From: Actinernus sp. WN-2022
Taxonomy: Eukaryota; Cnidaria; Anthozoa; Actiniaria; Actinernidae
DNA: 64,000 nucleotides
Direction of reading: 5' to 3'
Assembly: GCA_030867875.1 (NCBI GenBank)
Contig: JAOWCC010000296.1
Span: forward strand, 19,586 to 83,585
In this document: piece by piece, positions 13,201 through 26,595 of the stretch
Layout: every line of letters begins with the position of its first letter
Position numbering within the stretch: the first letter of the stretch is position 1
Notes under the pieces: generated by a model
What the model was told of the DNA's origin: nothing
Seen by the model: the letters and a program-made list of their open reading frames with translations, nothing else
Databases searched by the model: none
Position numbers and translations under genes: made by a program

Positions 13201-15330
13201 AAAGATGGAATCTCTCCGTTTGAGAATTTTACGGCACATTGAACGTTTTTAAGATTAGCTCGCGGTCAGGAATCTATGAATTGGCTGGAAAGATGGAATC
13301 TCTCCGTTTGAGAATTTTACGGCACATTGAACGTTTTTAAGATTAGCTCGCGGTCAGGAATCTATGAATTGGCTGAAAAGATGGAATCTCTCCGTTTGAG
13401 ACTTTACGGCACACTGAACGTTTTTAAGATTAGCTCGCGAGGAGGAATCTATGAATTGGCTGGAAAGATGGAATCTCTCCGTTTGAGAATTTTACGGCAC
13501 ATTGAACGTTTTTAAGATTAGCTCGCGGTCAGGAATCTATGAATTGGCTGGAAAGATGGAATCTCTCCGTTTGAGAATTTTACGGCACATTGAACGTTTT
13601 TAAGATTAGCTCGCGGTCAGGAATCCATGAATTGGCTGGAAAGATGGAATCTCTCCGTTTGAGAATTTTACGGCACATTGAACGTTTTTAAGATTAGCTC
13701 GCGGTCAGGAATCTATGAATTGGCTGGAAAGATGGAATCTCTCCGTTTGAGAATTTTACGGCACATTGAACGTTTTTAAGATTAGCTCGCGGTCAGGAAT
13801 CTATGAATTGGCTGAAAAGATGGAATCTCTCCGTTTGAGATTTTTACGGCACACTGAACGTTTTTAAGATTAGCTCGCGAGGAGGAATCTATGAATTGGC
13901 TGAAAAGATGGAATCTCTCCGTTTGAGACTTTTACGGCACACTGAACGTTTTTAAGATTAGCTCGCGAGGAGGAATCTATGAATTGGCTGGAAAGATGGA
14001 ATCTCTCCGTTTGAGAATTTTACGGCACATTGAACGTTTTTAAGATTAGCTCGCGGTCAGGAATCTATGAATTGGCTGGAAAGATGGAATCGCTCCGTTT
14101 GAGAATATTACGGCACATTGAACGTTTTTAAGATTAGCTCGCGGTCAGGTATCTATGAATTGGCTGGAAAGATGGAATCTCTCCGTTTGAGAATTTTACG
14201 GCACATTGAACGTTTTTAAGATTAGCTCGCGGTCAGGAATCTATGATTTGGCTGGAAAGATGGAATCTCTCCGTTTGAGAATTTTACGGCACATTGAACG
14301 TTTTTAAGATTAGCTCGCGGTCAGGAATCTATGAATTGGCTGGAAAGATGGAATCTCTCCGTTTGAGACTTTTACGGCACATTGAACGTTTTTAAGATTA
14401 GCTCGCGGTCAGGAATCTATGAATTGGCTGAAAAGATGGAATCTCTCCGTTTGAGACTTTTACGGCACACTGAACGTTTTTAAGATTAGCTCGCGAGGAG
14501 GAATCTATGAATTGGCTGGAAAGTTGGAATCTCTCCGTTTGAGACTTTTACGGCACACTGAACGTTTTTAAGATTAGCTCGCGAGGAGGAATCTATGAAT
14601 TGGCTGGAAAGATGGAATCTCTCCGTTTGAGAATTTTACGGCACATTGAACGTTTTTAAGATTAGCTCGCGGTCAGGAATCTATGAATTGGCTGGAAAGA
14701 TGGAATCTCTCCGTTTGAGAATTTTACGGCACATTGAACGTTTTTAAGATTAGCTCGCGGTCAGGAATCTATGAATTGGCTGAAAAGATGGAATCTCTCC
14801 GTTTGAGATTTTTACGGCACACTGAACGTTTTTAAGATTAGCTCGCGAGGAGGAATCTATGAATTGGCTGAAAAGATGGAATCTCTCCGTTTGAGACTTT
14901 TACGGCACACTGAACGTTTTTAAGATTAGCTCGCGAGGAGGAATCTATGAATTGGCTGGAAAGATGGAATCTCTCCGTTTGAGACTTTTACGGCACACTG
15001 AACGTTTTTAAGATTAGCTCGCGAGGAGGAATCTATGAATTGGCTGGAAAGATGGAATCTCTCCGTTTGAGAATTTTACGGCACATTGAACGTTTTTAAG
15101 ATTAGCTCGCGGTCAGGAATCTATGAATTGGCTGGAAAGATGGAATCTCTCCGTTTGAGAATTTTACGGCACATTGAACGTTTTTAAGATTAGCTCGCGG
15201 TCAGGAATCTATGAATTGGCTGAAAAGATGGAATCTCTCCGTTTGAGATTTTTACGGCACACTGAACGTTTTTAAGATTAGCTCGCGGTCAGGAATCTAT
15301 GAATTGGCTGGAAAGATGGAATCTCTCCGT

Positions 15331-16560
15331 TTGAGACTTTTACGGCACATTGAACGTTTTTAAGATTAGCTCGCGAGGAGGAATCTATGAATTGGCTGGA
15401 AAGATGAAATCTCTCCGTTTGAGAATTTTACGGCACATTGAACGTTTTTAAGATTAGCTCGCGGTCAGGAATCTATGAATTGGCTGGAAAGATGGAATCT
15501 CTCCGTTTGAGAATTTTACGGCACATTGAACGTTTTTAAGATTAGCTCGCGGTCAGGAATCTATGAATTGGCTGAAAAGATGGAATCTCTCCGTTTGAGA
15601 TTTTTACGGCACACTGAACGTTTTTAAGATTAGCTCGCGAGGAGGAATCTATGAATTGGCTGAAAAGATGGAATCTCTCCGTTTGAGACTTTTACGGCAC
15701 ACTGAACGTTTTTAAGATTAGCTCGCGAGGAGGAATCTATGAATTGGCTGGAAAGATGGAATCTCTCCGTTTGAGACTTTTACGGCACACTGAACGTTTT
15801 TAAGATTAGCTCGCGAGGAGGAATCTATGAATTGGCTGGAAAGATGGAATCTCTCCGTTTGAGAATTTTACGGCACATTGAACGTTTTTAAGATTAGCTC
15901 GCGGTCAGGAATCTATGAATTGGCTGAAAAGATGGAATCTCTCCGTTTGAGACTTTTACGGCACATTGAACGTTTTTAAGATTAGCTCGCGGTCAGGAAT
16001 CTATGAATTGGCTGAAAAGATGGAATCTCTCCGTTTGAGATTTTTACGGCACACTGAACGTTTTTAAGATTAGCTCGCGGTCAGGAATCTATGAATTGGC
16101 TGGAAAGATGGAATCTCTCCGTTTGAGACTTTTACGGCACATTGAACGTTTTTAAGATTAGCTCGCGAGGAGGAATCTATGAATTGGCTGGAAAGATGAA
16201 ATCTCTCCGTTTGAGAATTTTACGGCACATTGAACGTTTTTAAGATTAGCTCGCGGTCAGGAATCTATGAATTGGCTGGAAAGATGGAATCTCTCCGTTT
16301 GAGAATTTTACGGCACATTGAACGTTTTTAAGATTAGCTCGCGGTCAGGAATCTATGAATTGGCTGGAAAGATGGAATCTCTCCGTTTGAGACTTTACGG
16401 CACACTGAACGTTTTTAAGATTAGCTCGCGAGGAGGAATCTATGAATTGGCTGGAAAGATGGAATCTCTCCGTTTGAGAATTTTACGGCACATTGAACGT
16501 TTTTAAGATTAGCTCGCGGTCAGGAATCTATGAATTGGCTGGAAAGATGGAATCTCTCCG
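15331..16560 (+). repeat. 792-bp (nine-unit) higher-order duplication in B1
   Basis: The rare GATGAAATC unit lies at 15,403 and again at 16,195, exactly nine 88-bp units apart, with matching subfamily order around it. B4 has only one copy of this unit (61,519). The duplication is therefore specific to B1 within this window. Confidence 0.85.
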
Positions 16561-19125
16561 TTTGAGAATTTTACGGCACATTGAACGTTTTTAAGATTAG
16601 CTCGCGGTCAGGAATCTATGAATTGGCTGAAAAGATGGAATCTCTCCGTTTGAGAATTTTACGGCACATTGAACGTTTTTAAGATTAGCTCGCGGTCAGG
16701 AATCTATGAATTGGCTGGAAAGATGGAATCTCTCCGTTTGAGAATTTTACGGCACATTGAACGTTTTTAAGATTAGCTCGCGGTCAGGAATCTATGAATT
16801 GGCTGAAAAGATGGAATCTCTCCGTTTGAGACTTTTACGGCACACTGAACGTTTTTAAGATTAGCTCGCGAGGAGGAATCTATGAATTGGCTGGAAAGAT
16901 GGAATCTCTCCGTTTGGGACTTTTACGGCACACTGAACGTTTTTAAGATTAGCTCGCGAGGAGGAATCTATGAATTGGCTGGAAAGATGGAATCTCTCGG
17001 TTTGAGAATTTTACGGCACATTGAACGTTTTTAAGATTAGCTCGCGGTCAGGAATCTATGAATTGGCTGGAAAGATGGAATCTCTCCGTTTGAGAATTTT
17101 ACGGCACATTGAACGTTTTTAAGATTAGCTCGCGGTCAGGAATCTATGAATTGGCTGAAAAGATGGAATCTCTCCGTTTGAGATTTTTACGGCACACTGA
17201 ACGTTTTTAAGATTAGCTCGCGAGGAGGAATCTATGAATTGGCTGGAAAGATGGAATCTCTCCGTTTGAGAATTTTACGGCACATTGAACGTTTTTAAGA
17301 TTAGCTCGCGAGGAGGAATCTATGAATTGGCTGGAAAGATGGAATCTCTCCGTTTGAGACTTTTACGGCACATTGAACGTTTTTAAGATTAGCTCGCGGT
17401 CAGGAATCTATGAATTGGCTGGAAAGATGGAATCTCTCCGTTTGAGACTTTTACGGCACATTGAACGTTTTTAAGATTAGCTCGCGGTCAGGAATCTATG
17501 AATGATGAATCAGGAATCAGGAATGATGAATCAGGAATGATGAATGATGAATCAGGAATGATGAATCAGGAATGATGAATGATGTATCAGGAATCAGGAA
17601 TGATGAATCAGGAAAGAGGAATGATGAATCAGGAATCAGGAATGGTGAATCATGAATCAGGAATGATGAATCAGGAATCAGGAATGATGAATCAGGAAAG
17701 AGGAATGATGTATCCGGAATCAGGAATGATGAATCAGGAATGATGAATCAGGCATGATGAATCAGGAATCAGGAATCAGGAATGATGAATCAGGAATCAG
17801 GAATCATGAATGATGAATCAGGAATCAGGAATGATGAATCAGGAATGATGAATGATGAATCAGGAATGATGAATCAGGCATGATGAATCAGGAATCAGGA
17901 ATCAGGAATGATGAATCAGGAATCAGGAATGATGAATCAGGAATCAGGAATGATGAATCAGGAATGAGGAATGATCAATCAGGAATGATGAATGATGAAT
18001 CAGGAATCAGCAATGATGAATCAGGATTCAGGAATGATGAATCAGGAATGATGAATGATGAATCAGGAATAAGGAATGATGAATCAGGAATCAGGAATGA
18101 TGAATCAGGAATGATGAATGATGAATCAGGAATGATGAATCAGGAATGATAAATCAGGAATGATGAATCAGGTATCATGAATCAGGAATCAGGAATGATG
18201 AATCAGGAATCAGGAATGATGAATCAGGAATGATGAATGATGTATCAGGAATCAGGAATGATGAATCAGGAAAGAGGAATGATGAATCAGGAATCAGGAA
18301 TGGTGAATCATGAATCAGGAATGATGAATCAGGAATCAGGAATGATGAATCAGGAATCAGGAATGATGAATCAGGAATCATGAATGATGAATCAGGAATC
18401 AGGAATGATGAATCAGGAATCAGGAATCAGGAATGATGAGTCAGGAATGATGAATGATGAATCAGGAATGATGAATGATGAATCAGAAATGATGAATCAG
18501 GAATCAGGAATGATGAATCAGGAATGGTGAATGATGAATCAGGAATGATGATTCAGGAATGATGAATCAGGAATCAGTAATGATGAATCAGGAATCAGGA
18601 ATCAGGAATGATGAATCAGGAATGATGAATGTTGAATCAGGAATCAGGAATGATGAATCAGGAATAAGGAATGATGAATCAGGAATGATGAATGATGAAT
18701 CAGGAATCAGGAATCAGGAATAAGGAATGATGAATCAGGAATGATGAATGATGAATCAGGAATGATGAATCAGGAATGATGAATCAGGAATCAGTTATCA
18801 GGAATGATGAATCAGGAATCAGGAATCAGGAATCAGGAATGATGAATCAGGAATCAGGAATGATGAATCAGGAATGATGAATGATGAATCAGGAATGATG
18901 AATGATGAATCAGGAATCCGGAATGATGAATCAGGAATGATGAATGATGAATCAGGAATCCGGAATGATGAATCAGGAATAAGGAATGATGAATCAGGAA
19001 TGATGAATGATGAATCAGGAATGATGAATGATGAATCAGGAATGACGAATCAGGAATCAGTATAAGGAATGATGAATGATGAATCAGGAATGATGAATCA
19101 GGAATCAGGAATGATGAATCAGGAA

Positions 19126-20301
19126 TCAGGAATGATGAATCAGGAATGAGAAATGATCAATCAGGAATGATGAATCAGGAATGATGAATGATGTATCAGG
19201 AATCAGGAATGATGAATCAGGAAAGAGGAATGATGAATCACGAATCAGGAATGGTGAATCATGAATCAGGAATGATGAATCAGGAATCAGGAATGGTGAA
19301 TCATGAATCAGGAATGATGAATCAGGAATCAGGAATGATGAATCAGGAATCAGGAATGATGAATCAGGAATCAGGAATGATGAATCAGGAATCAGGAATG
19401 ATGAATCAGGAATCATGAATGATGAATCAGGAATCAGGAATGATGAATCAGGAATCAGGAATCAGGAATGATGAGTCAGGAATGATGAATGATGAATCAG
19501 GAATGATGAATGATGAATCAGAAATGATGAATCAGGAATCAGGAATGATGAATCAGGAATGATGAATGATGAATCAGGAATGATGATTCAGGAATGATGA
19601 ATCAGGAATCAGGAATGATGAATCAGGAATCAGGAATCAGGAATGATGAATCAGGAATGATGAATGTTGAATCAGGAATCAGGAATGATGAATCAGGAAT
19701 AAGGAATGATGAATCAGGAATGATGAATCAGGAATGAGGAATGATCAATCAGGAATGATGAATCAGGAATGATGAATGATGTATCAGGAATCAGGAATGA
19801 TGAATCAGGAAAGAGGAATGATGAATCACGAATCAGGAATGGTGAATCATGAATCAGGAATGATGAATCAGGAATCAGGAATGGTGAATCATGAATCAGG
19901 AATGATGAATCAGGAATCAGGAATGATGAATCAGGAATCAGGAATGATGAATCAGGAATCAGGAATGATGAATCAGGAATCAGGAATGATGAATCAGGAA
20001 TCATGAATGATGAATCAGGAATCAGGAATGATGAATCAGGAATCAGGAATCAGGAATGATGAGTCAGGAATGATGAATGATGAATCAGGAATGATGAATG
20101 ATGAATCAGAAATGATGAATCAGGAATCAGGAATGATGAATCAGGAATGATGAATGATGAATCAGGAATGATGATTCAGGAATGATGAATCAGGAATCAG
20201 GAATGATGAATCAGGAATCAGGAATCAGGAATGATGAATCAGGAATGATGAATGTTGAATCAGGAATCAGGAATGATGAATCAGGAATAAGGAATGATGA
20301 A
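19126..20301 (+). repeat. 588-bp tandem duplication in A2
   Basis: The segment with TGTATCAGG, GGAAAGA and two GGTGAATCATGAATCA steps occurs at 19,126 and again at 19,714, 588 bp or 84 heptamers apart. A4 has only one copy at the equivalent place (57,395), so the duplication is specific to A2 here. Confidence 0.88.
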
Positions 20302-20482
20302 TCAGGAATGATGAATGATGAATCAGGAATGATGAATCAGGAATGATGAATCAGGAATCAGGTATCATGAATGATGAATCAGGAATCAGGAATCAGGAAT
20401 AAGGAATGATGAATCAGGAATCAGGAATCAGGAATAAGGAATGATGAATCAGGAATGATGAATCAGGAATCAGTTATCAGGA

Positions 20483-21374
20483 ATGATGAATCAGGAATCA
20501 GGAATCAGGAATGATGAATCAGGAATCAGGAATGATGAATCAGGAATGATGAATGATGAATCAGGAATGATGAATGATGAATCAGGAATCCGGAATGATG
20601 AATCAGGAATAAGGAATGATGAATCAGGAATGATGAATGATGAATCAGGAATGATGAATGATGAATCAGGAATCCGGAATGATGAATCAGGAATGACGAA
20701 TCAGGAATGATGATTCAGGAATGATGAATCAGGAATCAGGAATGATGAATCAGGAATGATGAATGATGAATCAGGAATGATGAATCAGGAATGAGGAATG
20801 ATGAATCAGGAATGAGGAGTGATCAATCAGGAATCAGGAATGATGAATCAGGAATCAGGAATGATGAATCAGGAATCAGGAATGATGAATCAGGAATCAG
20901 GAATCAGGAATGATGAATCAGGAATGATGAATGTTGAATCAGGAATCAGGAATGATGAATCAGGAATAAGGAATGATGAATCAGGAATGATGAATGATGA
21001 ATCAGGAATGATGAATCAGGAATGATGAATCAGGAATCAGGTATCATGAATGATGAATCAGGAATCAGGAATCAGGAATAAGGAATGATGAATCAGGAAT
21101 CAGGAATCAGGAATAAGGAATGATGAATCAGGAATGATGAATCAGGAATCAGTTATCAGGAATGATGAATCAGGAATCAGGAATCAGGAATGATGAATCA
21201 GGAATGATGAATGATGAATCAGGAATGATGAATGATGAATCAGGAATCCGGAATGATGAATCAGGAATAAGGAATGATGAATCAGGAATGATGAATGATG
21301 AATCAGGAATGATGAATGATGAATCAGGAATGATGAATGATGAATCAGGAATGACGAATCAGGAATCAGTATAA
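20483..21374 (+). repeat. 679-bp offset duplication in A2
   Basis: The segment after the GTTATCA marker at 20,483 recurs at 21,162, an offset of 679 bp or 97 heptamers. Both copies follow the order GGAATCC, GGAATAA, then TGACGAATCA. The second copy ends with GTATAAGG, as at 8529-8762 and 58,163-58,396; the first is joined early to an A-to-B approach sequence. Confidence 0.8.
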
Positions 21375-21614
21375 GGAATGATGAATGATGAATCAGGAAT
21401 CGGGAATGATGAATCAGGAATGATGAATGATGAATCAGGAATGATGATTCAGGAATGATGAATCAGGAATCAGGAATGATGAATCAGGAATGATGAATGA
21501 TGAATCAGGAATGATGAATCAGGAATGAGGAATGATGAATCAGGAATGAGGAGTGATCAATCAGGAATCAGGAATGATGAATCAGGAATGAGGAATGATG
21601 AATCAGGAATGAGG

Positions 21615-24600
21615 AATTTTACGGCACATTGAACATTTTTAAGATTAGCTCGCGGTCAGGAATCTATGAATTGGCTGGAAAGATGGAATCTCTCCGTTTG
21701 AGAATTTTACGGCACATTGAACGTTTTTAAGATTATCTCGCGAGCAGGAATCTATGAATTGGCTGGAAAGATGGAATCTCTCCGTTTGAGAATTTTACGG
21801 CACATTGAACGTTTTTAAGATTAGCTCGCGGTCAGGTATCTATGAATTGGCTGGAAAGATGGAATCTCTCCGTTTGAGACTTTTACGGCACACTGAACGT
21901 TTTTAAGATTAGCTCGCGGTCAGGAATCTATGAATTGGCTGGAAAGATGGAATCTCTCCGTTTGAGAATTTTACGGCACATTGAACGTTTTTAAGATTAG
22001 CTCGCGAGGAGGAATCTATGAATTGGCTGGAAAGATGGAATCTCTCCGTTTGAGAATTTTACGGCACATTGAACGTTTTTAAGATTAGCTCGCGGTCAGG
22101 AATCTATGAATTGGCTGGAAAGATGGAATCTCTCCGTTTGAGAATTTTACGGCACATTGAACGTTTTTAAGATTAGCTCGCGGTCAGGAATCTATGAATT
22201 GGCTGAAAAGATGGAATCTCTCCGTTTGAGACTTTACGGCACACTGAACGTTTTTAAGATTAGCTCGCGAGGAGGAATCTATGAATTGGCTGGAAAGATG
22301 GAATCTCTCCGTTTGAGAATTTTACGGCACATTGAACGTTTTTAAGATTAGCTCGCGGTCAGGAATCTATGAATTGGCTGGAAAGATGGAATCTCTCCGT
22401 TTGAGAATTTTACGGCAAATTGAACGTTTTTAAGATTAGCTCGCGGTCAGGAATCTATGATTTGGCTGGAAAGATGGAATCTCTCCGTTTGAGAATTTTA
22501 CGGCACATTGAACGTTTTTAAGATTAGCTCGCGGTCAGGAATCCATGAATTGGCTGGAAAGATGGAATCTCTCCGTTTGAGAATTTTACGGCACATTGAA
22601 CGTTTTTAAGATTAGCTCGCGGTCAGGAATCTATGAATTGGCTGAAAAGATGGAATCTCTCCGTTTGAGAATTTTACGGCACATTGAACGTTTTTAAGAT
22701 TAGCTCGCGAGGAGGAATCTATGAATTGGCTGGAAAGATGGAATCTCTCCGTTTGAGAATTTTACGGCACATTGAACGTTTTTAAGATTAGCTCGCGGTC
22801 AGGAATCTATGAATTGGCTGGAAAGATGGAATCTCTCCGTTTGAGAATTTTACGGCACATTGAACGTTTTTAAGATTAGCTCGCGGTCAGGAATCTATGA
22901 ATTGGCTGAAAAGATGGAATCTCTCCGTTTGAGACTTTACGGCACACTGAACGTTTTTAAGATTAGCTCGCGAGGAGGAATCTATGAATTGGCTGGAAAG
23001 ATGGAATCTCTCCGTTTGAGAATTTTACGGCACATTGAACGTTTTTAAGATTAGCTCGCGGTCAGGAATCTATGAATTGGCTGGAAAGATGGAATCTCTC
23101 CGTTTGAGAATTTTACGGCAAATTGAACGTTTTTAAGATTAGCTCGCGGTCAGGAATCTATGATTTGGCTGGAAAGATGGAATCTCTCCGTTTGAGAATT
23201 TTACGGCACATTGAACGTTTTTAAGATTAGCTCGCGGTCAGGAATCCATGAATTGGCAGGAAAGATGGAATCTCTCCGTTTGAGAATTTTACGGCACATT
23301 GAACGTTTTTAAGATTAGCTCGCGGTCAGGAATCTATGAATTGGCTGAAAAGATGGAATCTCTCCGTTTGGGACTTTTACGGCACACTGAACGTTTTTAA
23401 GATTAGCTCGCGAGGAGGAATCTATGAATTGGCTGGAAAGATGGAATCTCTCCGTTTGAGACTTTTACGGCACACTGAACGTTTTTAAGATTAGCTCGCG
23501 AGGAGGAATCTATGAATTGGCTGGAAAGATGGAATCTCTCCGTTTGAGAATTTTACGGCACATTGAACGTTTTTAAGATTAGCTCGCGGTCAGGAATCTA
23601 TGAATTGGCTGGAAAGATGGAATCTCTCCGTTTGAGAATTTTACGGCACATTGAACGTTTTTAAGATTAGCTCGCGGTCAGGAATCTATGAATTGGCTGA
23701 AAAGATGGAATCTCTCCGTTTGAGATTTTTACGGCACACTGAACGTTTTTAAGATTAGCTCGCGAGGAGGAATCTATGAATTGGCTGAAAAGATGGAATC
23801 TCTCCGTTTGAGACTTTTACGGCACACTGAACGTTTTTAAGATTAGCTCGCGAGGAGGAATCTATGAATTGGCTGGAAAGATGGAATCTCTCCGTTTGAG
23901 AATTTTACGGCACATTGAACGTTTTTAAGATTAGCTCGCGGTCAGGAATCTATGAATTGGCTGGAAAGATGGAATCGCTCCGTTTGAGAATATTACGGCA
24001 CATTGAACGTTTTTAAGATTAGCTCGCGGTCAGGTATCTATGAATTGGCTGGAAAGATGGAATCTCTCCGTTTGAGAATTTTACGGCACATTGAACGTTT
24101 TTAAGATTAGCTCGCGGTCAGGAATCTATGATTTGGCTGGAAAGATGGAATCTCTCCGTTTGAGAATTTTACGGCACATTGAACGTTTTTAAGATTAGCT
24201 CGCGGTCAGGAATCTATGAATTGGCTGGAAAGATGGAATCTCTCCGTTTGAGACTTTTACGGCACATTGAACGTTTTTAAGATTAGCTCGCGGTCAGGAA
24301 TCTATGAATTGGCTGAAAAGATGGAATCTCTCCGTTTGAGACTTTTACGGCACACTGAACGTTTTTAAGATTAGCTAGCGAGGAGGAATCTATGAATTGG
24401 CTGGAAAGTTGGAATCTCTCCGTTTGAGACTTTTACGGCACACTGAACGTTTTTAAGATTAGCTCGCGAGGAGGAATCTATGAATTGGCTGGAAAGATGG
24501 AATCTCTCCGTTTGAGAATTTTACGGCACATTGAACGTTTTTAAGATTAGCTCGCGGTCAGGAATCTATGAATTGGCTGGAAAGATGGAATCTCTCCGTT

Positions 24601-26595
24601 TGAGAATTTTACGGCACATTGAACGTTTTTAAGATTAGCTCGCGGTCAGGAATCTATGAATTGGCTGAAAAGATGGAATCTCTCCGTTTGAGATTTTTAC
24701 GGCACACTGAACGTTTTTAAGATTAGCTCGCGAGGAGGAATCTATGAATTGGCTGAAAAGATGGAATCTCTCCGTTTGAGACTTTTACGGCACACTGAAC
24801 GTTTTTAAGATTAGCTCGCGAGGAGGAATCTATGAATTGGCTGGAAAGATGGAATCTCTCCGTTTGAGGCTTTTACGGCACACTGAACGTTTTTAAGATT
24901 AGCTCGCGAGGAGGAATCTATGAATTGGCTGGAAAGATGGAATCTCTCCGTTTGAGAATTTTACGGCACATTGAACGTTTTTAAGATTAGCTCGCGGTCA
25001 GGAATCTATGAATTGGCTGGAAAGATGGAATCTCTCCGTTTGAGAATTTTACGGCACATTGAACGTTTTTAAGATTAGCTCGCGGTCAGGAATCTATGAA
25101 TTGGCTGAAAAGATGGAATCTCTCCGTTTGAGATTTTTACGGCACACTGAACGTTTTTAAGATTAGCTCGCGGTCAGGAATCTATGAATTGGCTGGAAAG
25201 ATGGAATCTCTCCGTTTGAGACTTTTACGGCACATTGAACGTTTTTAAGATTAGCTCGCGAGGAGGAATCTATGAATTGGCTGGAAAGATGAAATCTCTC
25301 CGTTTGAGAATTTTACGGCACATTGAACGTTTTTAAGATTAGCTCGCGGTCAGGAATCTATGAATTGGCTGGAAAGATGGAATCTCTCCGTTTGAGAATT
25401 TTACGGCACATTGAACGTTTTTAAGATTAGCTCGCGGTCAGGAATCTATGAATTGGCTGGAAAGATGGAATCTCTCCGTTTGAGACTTTACGGCACACTG
25501 AACGTTTTTAAGATTAGCTCGCGAGGAGGAATCTATGAATTGGCTGGAAAGATGGAATCTCTCCGTTTGAGAATTTTACGGCACATTGAACGTTTTTAAG
25601 ATTAGCTCGCGGTCAGGAATCTATGAATTGGCTGGAAAGATGGAATCTCTCCGTTTGAGAATTTTACGGCACATTGAACGTTTTTAAGATTAGCTCGCGG
25701 TCAGGAATCTATGAATTGGCTGAAAAGATGGAATCTCTCCGTTTGAGAATTTTACGGCACATTGAACGTTTTTAAGATTAGCTCGCGGTCAGGAATCTAT
25801 GAATTGGCTGGAAAGATGGAATCTCTCCGTTTGAGAATTTTACGGCACATTGAACGTTTTTAAGATTAGCTCGCGGTCAGGAATCTATGAATAGGCTGAA
25901 AAGATGGAATCTCTCCGTTTGAGACTTTTACGGCACACTGAACGTTTTTAAGATTAGCTCGCGAGGAGGAATCTATGAATTGGCTGGAAAGATGGAATCT
26001 CTCCGTTTGGGACTTTTACGGCACACTGAACGTTTTTAAGATTAGCTCGCGAGGAGGAATCTATGAATTGGCTGGAAAGATGGAATCTCTCGGTTTGAGA
26101 ATTTTACGGCACATTGAACGTTTTAAGATTAGCTCGCGGTCAGGAATCTATGAATTGGCTGGAAAGATGGAATCTCTCCGTTTGAGAATTTTACGGCACA
26201 TTGAACGTTTTTAAGATTAGCTCGCGGTCAGGAATCTATGAATTGGCTGAAAAGATGGAATCTCTCCGTTTGATATTTTTACGGCACACTGAACGTTTTT
26301 AAGATTAGCTCGCGAGGAGGAATCTATGAATTGGCTGGAAAGATGGAATCTCTCCGTTTGAGAATTTTACGGCACATTGAACGTTTTTAAGATTAGCTCG
26401 CGAGGAGGAATCTATGAATTGGCTGGAAAGATGGAATCTCTCCGTTTGAGACTTTTACGGCACATTGAACGTTTTTAAGATTAGCTCGCGGTCAGGAATC
26501 TATGAATTGCCTGGAAAGATGGAATCTCTCCGTTTGAGACTTTTACGGCACATTGAACGTTTTTAAGATTAGCTCGCGGTCAGGAATCTATGAAT
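21615..26595 (+). repeat. 88-bp satellite array B2, 56 units plus 57 bp
   Basis: The array is 4,981 bp = 56 x 88 + 57 - 4. Three units lost a T in the ACTTTACGG stretch (frames at 22,157, 22,860 and 25,411) and one lost a T in the T run after AACG near 26,118. The first unit has AACATTTTT, a CpG transition. The 3' end carries CTCGGTTTGAG as in B1 and B4, but the A array that follows is of the A3/A4 type with a pure GGAATCA run. One late unit has GAATTGCCTGG, seen nowhere else in the window. Confidence 0.98.

Larger units (their letters stand above)
9003..16122 (+). repeat. 3,782-bp higher-order duplication in B1
   Basis: Private variants recur 3,782 bp apart (43 units, two of them 87 bp): GATTATCTCGCGAGC near 9122 and 12,904; AATCGCTCCG at 10,309 and 14,091; GATGAAATC at 11,621 and 15,403; and the TTG-initiated frames at 9545 and 13,327. 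The match runs from about 9003-12,340 onto 12,785-16,122 with a few differences. B1 therefore looks like a B4-type array enlarged by an internal duplication. Confidence 0.9.
9003..17503 (+). repeat. 88-bp satellite array B1, 96 units plus 57 bp
   Basis: Head-to-tail 88-bp units. Taking AATTTTACGG as the unit start, the array is 8,501 bp = 96 x 88 + 57 - 4. The four missing bases are four 87-bp units that lost one T (ACTTTACGG). The second unit has the private variant GATTATCTCGCGAGC, shared by the second unit of every B array in the window. Near the 3' end is CTCGGTTTGAG, shared with B2 and B4. The array stops after TCAGGAATCTATGAAT, where GATGAATCA replaces the expected TGGCTGG. Confidence 0.98.
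17504..21614 (+). repeat. 7-bp satellite array A2
   Basis: A 4.1-kb family A array between B1 and B2, entered from the B unit at TATGAAT. Its markers (GGCATGATG, GCAATGA, GTTATCA, GTATAAGG, TCGGGAATG) recur in the same order in A4 at about 56.1-58.6 kb and, in part, at 50.8-53.7 kb and 7.3-9.0 kb. 17,880-18,149 matches 56,128-56,397 and 63,204-63,473. The array ends in TGAGGAAT then TTTACGG. No gene or non-repeat sequence is seen. Confidence 0.97.

Noticed and set aside
9003..17503. CRISPR array
   Set aside because: The 88-bp units abut directly with no unique spacers, and no cas genes are present.
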